Shown: positions 36,101 to 48,317 of the stretch, in pieces | Layout: every line of letters starts with the position of its first letter | How positions within the stretch are numbered: the stretch's first letter is position 1 | Assembly: GCA_037903475.1 (NCBI GenBank) | Contig: JBAJFG010000348.1 | Span: 885,501 to 949,500, forward strand | Source of the DNA: Ancylostoma caninum | Taxonomy: Eukaryota > Nematoda > Chromadorea > Rhabditida > Ancylostomatidae | DNA length: 64,000 bases | Reading direction: 5' to 3' | The notes under the pieces: model-generated | Databases searched by the model: none | Told to the model about the DNA's origin: nothing | Seen by the model: the letters and a program-made list of their open reading frames with translations, nothing else | Translations under genes and position numbers: made by a program

Positions 36101-39100
36101 GGCAATTACCTGCATGTTTTTCTTTCAAATTCAGATGGATCATATGGGATAAGGGTCAACAATTTTCACGTATTATGCACCGTCAATTCAGCAAAAGTAA
36201 CATGATATTTCCTCTCAAAAGGATTTTTCTCCATACTTCATATGATTTGTATTGGGGTCACTGCCACTACCCGACCGAACTAGCGTCAGAAGAGCTCCAC
36301 AGCTGTGTGAGAGGTTAGGGACAGAGGGATAGCGCCTACGGCCTGTGCAATCCATCCATGCTCCGCTAGACAGCTAGACTTGTATATGTAGAGTTAGAAG
36401 ATTTGAACTTTCCACATGAAGTTATGTAGGTTTGAAACTCCGTAACATGGTTGCTGGACGGATACTTCCTAACCTGGTAAACAGATACTGGTCTGAAAAA
36501 TGGTGCTGTGCTCCAATGAAAAAGAAGAAAATCAAAATCATCTTGTTTTTTATTTTTTATTTATTTATTTTTCTTTTTTTTTCAAACCCACCAGGTTTTT
36601 TCAGGACTCGACTTCTTCACCTCTCCAGTAGTTACATATTTGACCAACTAAGAGCAATTATCAGCTAGGTTCTGAGCTCACCAGAACTGTCAAGATGGCA
36701 GAGGCTTATAGCAGAGGTACCGCAAGTACCTGCTGACGCCGCGCGTCACTGTTATGGTAAGTTACTGGCGCCCACCGAGCCTCTGCATGGGGGGGGGGCA
36801 CTAATTAGGTCGTGTACCTCTTGACCGTTTCCCCTTATATTCCACTGTTCTTTGCTGCTCCTTTTTCCGTTGTGCGGCTTTCTCTGCATTATACTCACTG
36901 CTATTTTTCTTCAGTACTTCCTCAGCTACCAACTGACTGCTCTGCCCAGAACAAAAGAAATAAAGGTTAGGGCAATGCTAAGGTTAGATTTGTTTTCACA
37001 TTCTAGTTAACAGCTTCCCTTACAACAGATAAAATCTTAGCCAAGCAATACTCACTGCCTACATAGTTTTTGCCTATTGGTACGAATAGAACAATGTTAG
37101 ATAATGCATCCTTTTTTTTTCTTTTCTTTAGAAGGAATTTAAACAATTCATTCTTCGCTTATTATTATACGTTGTTGCTCTTTAGACAAAATAAAGCGTG
37201 CTCAGTCCCGAAAAAGCACCAGAAATCTTAGTCGAACCTTGAGCATTTCGACATTAGGCCTGAGATAGTAGTCGATGCCCATTTCCGCTCCAGGCAACGT
37301 AATGCCTCGAATGAACAGAACACCCAGCACGACATACGGGAAGAGCGCAGTGAACCATACCACCTGCAACGAGAACCTACGTCATTTTCTGGAGCCCTGA
37401 CCTCATTTGAATCAGAGCTACTCATTCATGCGTCACTGAGCTCTCCTTGAAATGGTTCCGAAATTTTCCCGTTTCTTGGAGCCAGTACTCACCTTCCCGC
37501 TCATCCCGATTCCTTTCCAAAGTGAGAAATAGCAGATCAAATATACAATGGCCAAACAAATCTGAAAGAATCCAATGAATACTGCGTAGCGAAAGTTGTA
37601 ATAGAATTCAGATGAACAAACGTTGTTGGAGTTTTAAAAAAACAAATATGCAGCTAACAAGTACATAAATAAAATGGACAATGGAGATGAAGACGATGGA
37701 GAAGAGATGACTGATGGCTCTATATTGAATTTGTACGCTAAGTACGGCGATTCAAAATGATCGCTTCGATTTAAAGTCATTGATTAAAAAAAAGTGATGA
37801 AAACACAGATACTTCCCATTTCTGCATTAAAGTGGTAGCGTCATTTGAAATCTCTCTCAAAGCAAACAGCACCTTTCCAAATTGAATAATTTTCTTTGAT
37901 CTAAGTTCATAATCTACGGAGGGCGCGCGTTTGGGCCCAGCCAAAAAAAGGGGCGTGGTTGACGGTGGCCCGCGGGTACGCACGCAACGCGCCCCCGCTA
38001 AGTGACAGCCAGGAAGGCTCACGCTGAGGGGTGAAATTCTTGAACTGTAATTCTTAAACCCTCCAAAATTTTCTCATAGAAGGGTACTTGCTATGCTGAT
38101 CGCGGAATCGGTGCCCATTTTCATCCAGTTGAAGACCTAATCTTGATTCAGGACGTGAAATAGCCTCGCCGCACAATTTTTCAGGGGATCCTACGACATC
38201 GTATTTGGTCCCGATTAAGAAGCATATTACCTCCCTTTGATTTATTAAAATTTTTCGAACCTTCTTCTTTCAAATGGACGCTTTAGATGACAGTTTTATT
38301 TTGGATCCTCCGTAGTGGTAATTCATCGTTGGTAGTTAGTAAAAGTAGTCGAAACGAGCGACATGCACATCCTTCTATGTGAGTCGGTGTAGCTGTCAGC
38401 AGGAGCACCGTAACACTCATATGTCCATAGGGCATCATTGGCCACGCCCCTTTTTTAGCTGAGCCCAAACACCCCGCCGCCTAATCTACAACTTACTGCT
38501 ATATGCCAATTCATCCCGCCCAAGTCGTCGAGTCCCCTAATCACGTGCGATGTGGTGTCGCCTGGAGCGTGTAGACCAAGGAATCCTTTGCTGTAAAAAA
38601 TATCCTAATTATACACCAAGATGGACACGAGACTTCAGACAGAGTTTTACCACTTACTAAAAGTACTCTTCTGCTGCGGAAATCCTTGAAGAGTCATCCA
38701 CAGTGGGCGGCCGGCATGTCGATGAACCATCACTCCAGCTAAATAAATAAATTTGTGGAACTCTCTCGATTTTTGACTGGCTATTGTTAGTTCTGGCTAG
38801 TCAAAAATAATATGAGATCAGAAAATCAGACTGAAAATAATTTCACAGGCAACTAGACTTAGATATCTGATAAGGAAGGCAAACAGCATTAACTGTTACA
38901 AATGGAAGGAAAAATTTTGCAGGCTTCTGCATGTGGTTTGCTTGCCACTCCACTGTTCGGGATTCGCTTGCACGTGCTGTACCATCTGCCTCTACCCACT
39001 CTGATTGCCTCGAGCATCAACACACTTCACTGATAACGCATGTCTTCATTCTTACTTGATACTATGATGTGAAGTGTGCGAGCGAATCCCCCCCCCCCAT

Positions 39101-41323
39101 TAGAGTCTCCTAGATGTGGTGAATGGATTTTTAACGTCTTACTGCGGTTCGTAGCACGCAGGGCTGTTGTAAGAGTTGTTGCAGCTGGCCCATGGTAGGT
39201 TAATTGTAAATGAGGCGTACAGATAGTGCAGCCCCCAGGCGATGACCACGTTGTAGAAGAAATCGGTGTAAAATGCAATCATGATCACGCAGTAGCCGAT
39301 GCCTTCAAACAGCGTTATAGCAGAATTCCAGAGATACGAAAATTAGTCCTACCTTTGAACAAGGGACAAACACGTCCCCATGTGGTTATGGCTCCTTTGC
39401 GGTAGTACTGGCCTAATGAGAGTTCCATATAGAAAAGCGGGATGCCCGCCAATAGCACCATCAACGTATACGGTATCAAAAACACTCCTGAAATTTGTTG
39501 TGGAATCAAAGCTAGGGATCTGACTGGTACTGCCAGACTTCCTATGTTTAGCTGAACACGTAAAAGTGCTTGAATAGTATAGCTGTGGGAAGAAAATTTT
39601 GTAAAATTGAGATTAGCGCTAGTGTTATCCTATGAAGTGAAAAAGTTGATAGTCTTCCGCTCTCAACATCCTATTTATTAGGTTGTTGTGAGTTATAATA
39701 TAGCGATTGCCGTTGTAGAGTTGTGCGGTGCACATAAATACAATCATTTTCTTCGCCCAATCCTACCATTTCAAACCACTTGTGTACAGTTTTGTTACCG
39801 CCTCAATGGAATGTCGGACAGGGCTCGAGTTGCGGCGCGAGAAGCATGGTGGGACCTACTTGACACTCTTAATGAGTCGTATCCTTTTCGCAACCTTCGT
39901 TTGAGCACCTCCGCAATCCTCCCGCAAACCTTTTTTTTTTGCAGCAGACTGTACTTATGGGTATTTCTCCTTCTTGGTTTTCGCCTAGCCCTCTCCTGTG
40001 CTGTTTATCGCATACTGAAAAATCTCTTATCAACACCGTTTTGAGTGGCTGAGGCATTCCATAGTCTTGCGTACGTTTTTCGCTCGGAACTGTCTTGCCA
40101 ATAAACATGGAGCTAGCGGTATTCCGGTGATTTCAGTGAGTTTCTCAGGGCAATTTCAGTTACGGTCGTGGTTGCAGTATACCGTTTGGCGACCGCGCGT
40201 TGAAGGCAACAATAGAACCAAGACCGGATCTTACCATTCAAATGTTTGTGGCGAGCAAGGTTTGTTCACCATTCTACAGTATCAACCCATTCAGCTTCAG
40301 TTAGCAAAGGTGAGAAGGATACAGATGAGAACACCCCTGATTACTGCTCTATTCGCTAAAATGTCTGACTTATCTCTAGATGTGGAAGCTGTAGATGAAA
40401 AGTGGTTGCTGCACGTCGATAAGAAGCGTGGGTTGGTGGGTTTTCTAGCCTTTTGAAATTCCTTGAAACATTTTTTCGCTTGAGAATGGTTATGCCGACA
40501 GCTGGGAGGAGCCATTAGGGAAACGTTTAATCATAGCCCTTTCGAACTAGTTGCAGTACGACCCTAACAGTGATTTGGAGCTGATTGTGAAATACATAGT
40601 AGTAAGAAACTAAATAGAAAGGATAACAAGTTTCTGTGAATGTCTGTTCCCTGGTTTTCTGGTTGTAGCACAATATTTCCATCAGATCGTCCGCAATAGT
40701 GTCTTGAATCACAGTTCGTTGGATAGAAATGTGTTTGAGTCGAGTTGTAGCATTTTGGACGATGTTGTATGTTTCGGCAATTAATTTCATAACAGCCTGA
40801 TAGTTTGTGAGGCTTTCTGCTCCTCAAAAGAGTTTTCAAACTTTTGAATGTATATATATAAATATATCTATATATCCAAGGTTCAATTATTCAGCTCAAT
40901 TTATCATATTTATTCATTTCATCTCCACTTATCAAATCATATTTGATTTGTCATATTCATTTGTTTCATTTATTTATTCTGTGGAGGCTGCACAACATGC
41001 CTGAACTGATGCTTCTAGCAATTAATCAAGTCCTGATAAAATTGAAATCACTTACCTCCTCCATTTTTAAAACACAAATACGGAAATCGCCATATGTTCG
41101 CTAAGTCAACTGCGAAGCCAATAACTGACAGGAGGAAATCAACCTGCAATGTGAACGTTACATGGCAATGTATCGAATACATTGTGGGCATCAATGAATT
41201 ATGTTTGGTTATGTCGTACCTTTGTAGACCAAGTCTCTCGCTCGTCATCTTTCCTCAGAGGCACTGTCTCGACAATTGTATCCTTCGCCATTCCATTCGA
41301 ATGCACATCATCTTCCAGATCAT
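33104..41323 (-). CDS. dat-1: SLC6 monoamine (dopamine) transporter, DAT-1 orthologue
   Basis: Na+/Cl- coupled plasma-membrane symporter that clears dopamine. Sixteen exons join in phase (minus strand): 41323-41220, 41143-41056, 39487-39353, 39302-39143, 38738-38658, 38590-38497, 37561-37493, 37363-37238, 35983-35871, 35812-35746, 35548-35378, 33882-33754, 33700-33601, 33544-33444, 33376-33206 and 33160-33104. About 587 residues are visible; C. elegans DAT-1 is slightly longer. Helix 1 reads [14 protein letters not shown], with the Asp that marks monoamine carriers. Loop 2 has a Cys pair around NNSYNSPA with an NNS glycosylation site. [19 protein letters not shown]-like [14 protein letters not shown] and GLDSSFGGSEA follow family order, and twelve membrane helices are covered. 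The C-terminus ends [10 protein letters not shown]. The first in-frame Met in exon 1 is at 41291; an upstream initiator exon is possible. SERT or another SLC6 is less likely. Confidence 0.9.
34366..34430. repeat. Near-perfect hairpin in a dat-1 intron
   Basis: AGAAAATCACTGT and its inverse ACAGTGATTTTCT flank a GC-rich core with CGAAGCGC and GCGCTTCG, forming a stem of roughly 28 bases. It lies in the intron between exons 11 and 12. It may be a very short MITE or a structural element. Confidence 0.7.
37929..38470. mobile_element. TIR element in the dat-1 intron next to exon 6
   Basis: Left end GTTTGGGCCCAGCCAAAAAA then GGGGCGTGG. The right end reads CCACGCCCC, then TTTTTTAGCTGAGCCCAAAC, its inverted copy with a few mismatches. 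It is about 540 bp, non-coding, and its right end lies under 30 bp from the splice donor of dat-1 exon 6 (38497). Confidence 0.7.
39682..40613 (+). CDS. Unidentified multi-exon gene nested in dat-1 intron 2
   Basis: Five exons on the strand opposite dat-1 keep one frame: 39682-39898, 39945-39960, 40160-40259, 40301-40435 and 40557-40613, stop TAA. That is 174 residues with introns of 46, 199, 41 and 121 bases. Peptides include [35 protein letters not shown], then [17 protein letters not shown] spanning exons 2-3, [31 protein letters not shown] and a last exon starting [15 protein letters not shown]. The 16-base second exon fits only because both phases match, which argues against chance. The first exon starts at an acceptor and has no early Met, so at least one 5' exon is missing. 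The fourth exon could contain an unused 70 bp GTGAGA..CTCTAG segment that would break the frame if removed. I do not recognise the family. Confidence 0.55.
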
Positions 41324-41829
41324 CTGAATGCACACAATTGGCAATGTCACTCACATATCTTTTTTGCTTTGCGATTACGCTTTTTCTTGTATAATTTGCG
41401 GTAAGGGTAATTTTTTGTCCTGCTGCACTCAGGTCGTGGCACGAACAAGTTATTAGCAAAGTTTTTATGACTGCTTATGGACAGTCGTACGCTCTGACAG
41501 GATTTTGCATTATCGCAGAATGATTGTCTCCGTTTTTTGTGGATTTTTCTTCAATGTAAAACTATAATTTTTTGCATGTACTGTGTATGTATATATATAA
41601 TCATGACTTATAATAAAGCGCTTAGTCTGTCACGTGTGTGTGTGGGTGTGTGTGAAACGAAATTCCCTGATTGGTCAGTGATGGTGATTGCGGGGTCAAC
41701 AAGATGATAGGGACGGGTATGGTGAGGTTCAAAGAATGAAGAGAAGCTCTAAAGGATGGGGAAGTGGAGAGCGGTGAGTGCACCGTGTTGCGGTGGGTGC
41801 GCGGACCCCACAAGGTGGAGAATACCTAC
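41324..41829. promoter_or_regulatory. Short 5' flank of dat-1
   Basis: About 500 bp between the first dat-1 exon and a minisatellite. It is AT-rich with a TATATATA run near 41590. If the first exon is close to the true start, the dat-1 promoter (minus strand) must lie here or across the minisatellite. Confidence 0.3.
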
Positions 41830-42705
41830 AGACGGGTCCAACGGTGTGATAAGGATGCGCAGGCGTCCGAAAGTGGGGAAACGCCAGGAGTCGGGTGCAA
41901 CGGTGTGATAAGGGTGCGTCTGCGTCCAAAAGTGGGGAAACGCCAGGAGTCGGGTCCAACGGTGTGTTAAGGATGCGCAGGCGTCCGAAAGTGGGGAAAC
42001 GCCAGGAGTCGGGTCCAACGGTGTGATAAGGGTGTGCCGGCGTCCAAAAGTGGGGAAACGCCAGGAGTCGGGTCCAACGGTGTGATAAGGATGCGCAGGC
42101 GTCCTAAAGTGGGGAAACGCCAGGAGTCGGGTCCAACGGTGTGATAAGGGTGCGGTGGCGTCCAAAAGTGGCTAGACGCCAGGAGTTGGGTGCAACGGTG
42201 TGATAAGGGTGTGCCGGCGTCCAAAAGTGGGGAAACGCCAGGAGTCGGGACCAACGGTGTGATAAGGATGCGGTGGCGTCCAAAAGTGGGGAAACGCCAG
42301 GAGTCGGGTCCAACGGTGTGATAAGGATGCGGTGGCGTCCAAAAGTGGGGAAACGCCTGGAGTCGGGTCCAACGGTGTGATAAGGGTGTGCCGGCGTCCA
42401 AAAGTGGGGAAACGCCAGGAGTCGGGACCAACGGTGTGATAAGGATGCGGTGGCGTCCAAAAGTGGGGAAACGCCTGGAGTCGGGTCCGGGTCCAACGGT
42501 GTGATAAGGATGCGGTGGCGTCCAAAAGTGGGGAAACGACAGGAATCGGGTCCAACGGTGTGATAAGGATCCGCCGGCGTCCAAAAGTGTGGAAACGCCT
42601 GGAGTCAGGTCCAACGGTGTGATAAGGATGCGCCGGCGTCCGAAAGTGGGGAAACGCCAGGAGTCGGGTCCAACAGCGTGACGAGGGTGCGCCGGCGTCC
42701 ACATG
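41830..42705. repeat. Minisatellite, 59 bp unit, 15 copies
   Basis: The motif CAACGGTGTG recurs at 41839, 41898, 41957, 42016, 42075, 42134, 42193, 42252, 42311, 42370, 42429, 42494, 42553, 42612 and, slightly changed (CAACAGCGTG), 42671. Every step is exactly 59 bases except one of 65, caused by a 6-base duplication (GGTCCG) near 42483. Units differ mainly at one variable site (ATGCGCAGGCG, GTGTGCCGGCG, ATGCGGTGGCG and similar), so there are several unit types. Because 59 is not a multiple of 3 and the unit has no stop in some frames, it creates long overlapping reading frames on the minus strand that are not genes. It lies about 500 bp 5' of dat-1. Confidence 0.95.
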
Positions 42706-44189
42706 TAATATGAATACGCTAGGCGGGCCTATTTCTGCATGAGCGGTACGCTTACCCTGTTTCAGCGGACCGTCTTACCTAAGTCACCTAGATGCACATT
42801 GTTTCCCTTCGTATCCGTGTTCTCTTCCCATTCCGTTTGTGTCTGAATAAACCACTCCTTCCTTTCTGTTTATATACACCGGTGGACCCTTATCACTTGA
42901 ATTACCACAACAGCCAGTTGAGCCTAAATCATTTCAAGATAACATTTACACTGAATTGGTTACACTCAATTCTTCACGGCCACTAACTTCGCTCATATGG
43001 GAGAATAAAACTTCGTTTATACGGGGAAAACTACCATCCTACCATCTACGGGGTCAAGGGCTTCTCAGGAGAGCGATAGAACTGCGTGGATGGAAAGAGA
43101 ATTTATCAATCCATTCACACTTTTGTGTTTGCTTTCAACGTGCAGTGTGCGAGCGAAGCGAGCATCAATAGAAGTCTGGAAGTCCGGCACTAGCCGGACG
43201 GACAGACTAGTATATATATATTATACTACATACCGAAAAAGTTCTTCTAATTTTTTCTAGGTAATCCTGGTTTTTCGCATATGCTTTCATCTCTTGATAT
43301 CGCCCACGCAACCGCACTATGGATGAGGTGCTCGTGACGTCGGCAGGCCGCGGAAGGAGCGGAAGTTTCGCTCAGCCACCACGAGCTTGACAAGCCTCCC
43401 TGAGGCTTTTCCTGTGGATAGAAATCGATGCGCTGGAAGCATTTATCGCTTCCGGAAGGAGTTAAGAAAATAGTTCACGTTGTGAAGAAATAAAGAGAAA
43501 TAATACAAATAAACGTATGTCCTGAAAAGAGCAATATGTTCCAGTAACAAGATCCCCTCTATAAATGCTTTCATGTCTGGTGCCTGTGATAGCCAGGTTC
43601 TGGCTCGGAGAAGTGAAGGTACAAGCTACCGGTTTGGAGATCTAACCTATCCAAAGGATTAGTGGTAGTACGCAACAAAACCGCATTTCTGAAGGCAGAA
43701 GATTAGAGATTTCGAGAAAGACGAATGTAGGAAAGCTGGAGGGCAAATTTGTTCTGAATCACCAAAGGCCATGGAATCCTCAGGGAATCCATAGAAAAAA
43801 TGTGTGTAATGAATAGAATTTCTTCTCAAATATTACCCTGGCTACGCACAGATTTAAAAGTTGCTGGTGCTTTTTCAGCAGCTTTCGCACCCTACATTTA
43901 TCTGACGGCTGAATGGTAGTGTTGTTTTCAAGATTGTGCTAAATCCACGCAGTAGTTAGAGCTCATTTGTGGTGAAGCATCTGCCATCCCGGTTCTTGGC
44001 GAGAAAGCCCATAAAGCACAGGGTTAGCAGCAGTTCCGACACATTTCACGTTTGTCATTTTCCAGGAAAACTTTACAGGTAACTGTAGGTGACAAAGACA
44101 TACCACAATTCTTTGATAAGACTTTAGCAACTACGTTAATTGCAATGACAGTATCCGTGAGCCCAGTTCGAACAGCTAGCTGTTTCAAA
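42706..44189. other. Spacer, no gene recognised
   Basis: AT-rich DNA with a short TATATATATA tract near 43210 and a few GC-rich scraps. The frame at 44052-44234 may already belong to the decayed Penelope-like element that follows. Confidence 0.35.
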
Positions 44190-45370
44190 TGGTCATGTCA
44201 GCGGTTAGAAAACAGTCAAATCTGTCCTCCATAAAAGTTCGGTGTAAGCACAAGATCGCGTTTTTGGCAAAGCACCCAGAGGTTTCAACGAATTACTCGA
44301 TTCTCAAAACCAATAAACTTGAGCCGAACATATACTTCACACATGTGAATATGTCCGTAGTGAAGATGCGACCAATAATTTTGCCTAGTGCAGGGCTGGT
44401 GGCTAGGGGGATCTGCTTCGTCCTACTAGTGGCCATTTTGTATCTCGATCATATCGAAAGGACGACGCTAAAAGCGAGAATACTCTCCTATAAGTGTTAA
44501 ATCGGTGGCATTTTTGTATTTTGAACAACACCTTCGCAGTTAGCTGCCACACTCTCAGATTTGAACTTTAAAGAAAACCACATAAAGTTCACCATCGAAG
44601 AATGAGAAGCAGAGTTTTCATTTTTCCTGAATATTACAGCCCAGATTCAAGAAAAGAATGGAGGAAGTACGCCGGTGCAAGGGGAGATCATCTAAAGTGA
44701 TAGTTTTGCATTCTTTGAGTGCTCATCCACTCCACATGAAAATGATTGTAATACGGGATTTGAAGACGACCAGCTCCAGAATTTGTATAGAAATCTAATT
44801 ATAAGAAAGATATGAACAAATTTGAAGTACCTTATCTGAGAATGGGTACAGAGAATGCTAGTTCATGGAAACCATCCGACCCCTCACAACACTGCCCTGG
44901 TTCTGCCACACGTAGGTGATAGTTTCTCCAAATAGATCAATCTCGTTACCCACCACCAACACTCAAACATATGCTAACATCGTTGCACCTCCACAAAGCG
45001 AAATGCGACCAACAATCATGTCAGTACTCCCGTAATTGAAAAATCTGTCACCTATGCGATACCGCCTACCTCATCACATGCACTGGATGTGACCAGAAGC
45101 ACTGGAGAAACGGAGAGGCCACTGAGGAAAAGATTAGACGAGCATCGACGAGCACTCACACAACCATAATCATATCCCAGTTATAGTTCCTCGTAGCACA
45201 TGATGCACACTAAGTATTGCAAAATATTGCATGATCACCCCGAGAAACCTCTAGGAAGAAGGATATTAGAGGCCTAAGGAGGTGCAAACCGGAGATTAAC
45301 AGCTGGGAGGAACTTGTTGAGGCCTCAAGGCATTGCTCTATCGTGGAAACGCAGGAAAAGCAGTGATAAT
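44190..45370 (+). pseudogene. Decayed Penelope-like retroelement (RT end plus GIY-YIG endonuclease)
   Basis: Pieces typical of Penelope-like elements follow in order, broken by stops and frameshifts. KMRPIILPSAGLVARGI (about 44360-44420) resembles the RT fingers motif. HIKFTIEE (about 44580) and IVLHSLSAHPLHMK (about 44700-44745) resemble the linker region. A Cys-rich stretch follows with HLHKAKCDQQSC and CHLCDTAYLITCTGCDQK (about 44985-45110). The GIY-YIG nuclease appears as GETERPLRKRLDEHRRAL (about 45110-45165), one frame off the preceding piece. The tail has RRCKPEINSWEELVEASR (about 45270-45330). The RT active-site motif was not found, so the 5' half is lost or too degraded. Confidence 0.65.
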
Positions 45371-47823
45371 ATGAAAAAGGATGGATCGCGATATCACAAT
45401 CCTTTAAATATCCGCTGTGGTCCTGGGGCGAACATGAGATGTACTATGTGATATGGTTATATGCTGCTGCCCCGAAATCTCTTTTGATAAGGGCTTCTTT
45501 TTCAACACAAGTTGAGAAGTTTGTCCAAAATTTACTTCGTGAGCATTCGGCGCATAGCGCCTTCTTCAGATCTTAGCAAAACCGTACAACGTATGAATTA
45601 CAGTGTGGCAAAGCGGTTGCTGTTTCTTACGTGATCGCCCGGCTTTTGGCTATTGATATCTTATAATAGTAAGGGTGGTAGCAAATGTTAAATGGATGAA
45701 AATGCTACACTCAAATCGGAAATGCCTAAGTTCATTATTAGGTCGAGCAAATTTTTTGAAAATAAAAAAAACAGAAATAGAGGAAGATAACTTCTTTAGT
45801 TCTGGAAAAGATTCAACAAGCTCCAATTTACTGAACTCTTCCAGCCTGTAGGGAAGTAACGACGGTGTCGTCCTGGTTCACTGATGCAGAACCTATGCAA
45901 CTCCATAAAGATGTGGGAAGGTGTCCAATTTTGACGCTCTGTTAGCGACCTCCTTCAAGATGTGTATACGATCTGCCACAGTCACTTTTCGTATGGAGTG
46001 CTGAGTTTGATCTCCGCAGACAATCCTAAGATATATGTTTTCCCCATTGTTTCTACTAAGGGCACGTTTTCTTCGCAGAAAACAACTTGACGAAGGATGG
46101 AAACTTGAGCCAGGCATGTTCTAAATGTGGGGAATATAGACAAATATTACAAATGAATGTAAATAAATAGATAATTTATCGCTACCCGAAAAACGTGTTT
46201 GCTTCATCTGGGTTCAAATAATAATGAGTAGAAAGCTAGCTAAGGTGGATCTCCCATCAATCAGTGGAACAACTGAAGGATATTTTCTTTACGGTGACTA
46301 CTTTTTTAGATTCCATGACTGCTGTGCAATTAGTGTGATCTAGAATGCTTTTATTGATCGATTGTTGATTTACACTGATAGGCTCCAGAAATCTACCTCT
46401 TGGAATAATTAAGCCTCGCTAGTGGAATACGCTATTCGGATTCCTTTGCCATATCTGCTGTGCTATAATCTTGGAACTTCTTATGATCTATTCGTCTATA
46501 CTAAGGACATCCACAATGAGAGCAGATATGAATTTCTATGTCCACTGCCATACGGGAACCAGAAGAGCCAAGAAGGTTACTTAGATTGTGCTTTTGGAGC
46601 TATTCCTCTAATGTAGGATTAGCACAGTGTTTCTGAAGGCACAAAAAAGTTCTGGCATATCTAACCATGACAAACCCCACTGTTCTATGTATTGCATAAT
46701 GTATAGAGGAATTAGACAGGCTGATAAATACCATAACCAGAAAGCTGGCTGCATGCACACTTGAGTTCTCTTTTGCGACCACACTCTTACTAAAATTTGA
46801 AAAAATAGAATAGATACCTCAATCTGAGGGCGTTTCTGTGCCTGAGAGCCTTTTCCTATTGAAGCCACTAATTGGCCTTGTGACTGACAGAATCTAACAA
46901 ACCTGGGAAAATTTTTGCTATAATTTACCCGTTTCTGGTGAGGGACATTATTGTAGGGCGAGGAAGCAAACAGTTCAAATGTTGCCGTGAAGCGTAGAAG
47001 AAGATCCTTCAGTGAAGCTTTGGTAAGTGTCAGGTTTCGTCAGAAAGTACGTACGTACACAGACTGCCAACGGCAAAAAACGTCTCAACAATGACATTCT
47101 TTTTTGTGAAACCCGTATTGTAAAGATAGGTGGTACAGAAGATCTCTGCTGGTCGAATCGTTTACACACCTCAGTGAACTGGAATGGAATAGAAAAAAGT
47201 TCCGTTGAACTGAGAACGCAAACCTTGCGGCCGTCAACAGAAACGATATACTGGAAAATTCAATAAAAGAAGCAATGCCATGGATAAAACGCAAAACCCT
47301 CAAAAAATTCACACACTGCTAGCTAACATTTGGCAAGTGTGGACCTTCCAAGTGTGGACTCTTTTCTAGAAGAACGGCGAAAGAAGAAAGCGCGGGCTAG
47401 ATGCAGACTGAGGCTGTGAAAGAAAAGAAAATAAGGAAAGACAGAAAGCTGTGATGGGCAGTAGCCTACATACATTTGCACATAAGCAAGTAAAAATAAG
47501 CCGAAAATTTCTGACCGATGGTGTTGAGCTGCGCAACAGATTATTATTCAAAATATCCTCTTCTGGAGACTGATTTTACAGCAAGCTTAAAAGTGTGAAA
47601 TCTAAGTCACTCGCCTTCAAAAATTAATTAATCCCGAATATATTCTATTCTGAATATTATGTTCTGCATTGCTCGAGAAACCACTACTAAGTGTTCTATG
47701 TTTTCAATGTAATTACTTTCCATTTTCCCGTCGGGTTTTTTTCAGAATGTGATGGACGTCGCCTATGAGAGAAAAACCACATCAGCCTAGGTGCAGTAGA
47801 GGAAAGTAATGTGGAAAATATTC
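45371..47823. other. Spacer, no gene recognised
   Basis: Only short frames without family motifs (for example 45893-46117 minus, 46422-46616 plus). It could contain further decayed retroelement sequence. Confidence 0.35.
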
Positions 47824-48010
47824 TGTACAGTCCTTGTCGAAAAGATAGACGGATTGCGCGTGCGGTTTCATAGCATTGCGGATGCAGAATCGCGGCGGGA
47901 CCTATTGGACCCTCTCACTTAGGGCATGCTCTCTCCGCGCCCATCATCCCGGTCCCGCCGCGATTCCGCAGTTACGGAATCCGTCTATCTTTTCGAGATA
48001 GACTATACAT
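47824..48010. mobile_element. MITE, copy 2 of the 22175 family
   Basis: Terminal inverted repeats run through CGAAAAGATAGACGGATT on the left and AATCCGTCTATCTTTTCG on the right. Internally CAGAATCGCGGCGGGACC pairs with GGTCCCGCCGCGATTCC. It is 187 bp and non-coding. It shares the GCGGTTTCATA and CGCGGCGGGACCTA blocks with the copy in cut-6 intron 3. Confidence 0.85.
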
Positions 48011-48317
48011 ACTTGCTACAGTCAAAACATTTTAACTAAACTTCTATCATGCGTCTCACGAACGGAATGTCAAAGATCTCCAACAGTGTTGGCTCCAAAA
48101 TTAGTGTCATATGCTGATATCAAGTTGTCAAGATCTAAGGAAGTCCGGTTGAGGAATTCGTCGCAACACATTTCAGAACGACGACTAAAAGCAGTTTGGG
48201 TGCATAATGAACCCCTTTCTCTTCTGTAGTTTCACTGGTTTTTGTAGGAGCACATACTGTAGTTTTTTTTATTGTGATTTGAGTGGAAGTACATTCAAGT
48301 TGAGGTCAGACGCTCAC

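Noticed and set aside
41967..42704. 245-codon minus-strand reading frame (and its overlapping partners) with repeated TPLDPTPGVSPLLD-like units
   Set aside because: It is produced by the 59 bp minisatellite. The unit is not a multiple of three and stays open in several frames, so long frames arise automatically.
44052..44234. 60-codon + strand frame before the Penelope-like remnant
   Set aside because: It could be part of the element but shows no RT motif, so it was not counted as evidence.
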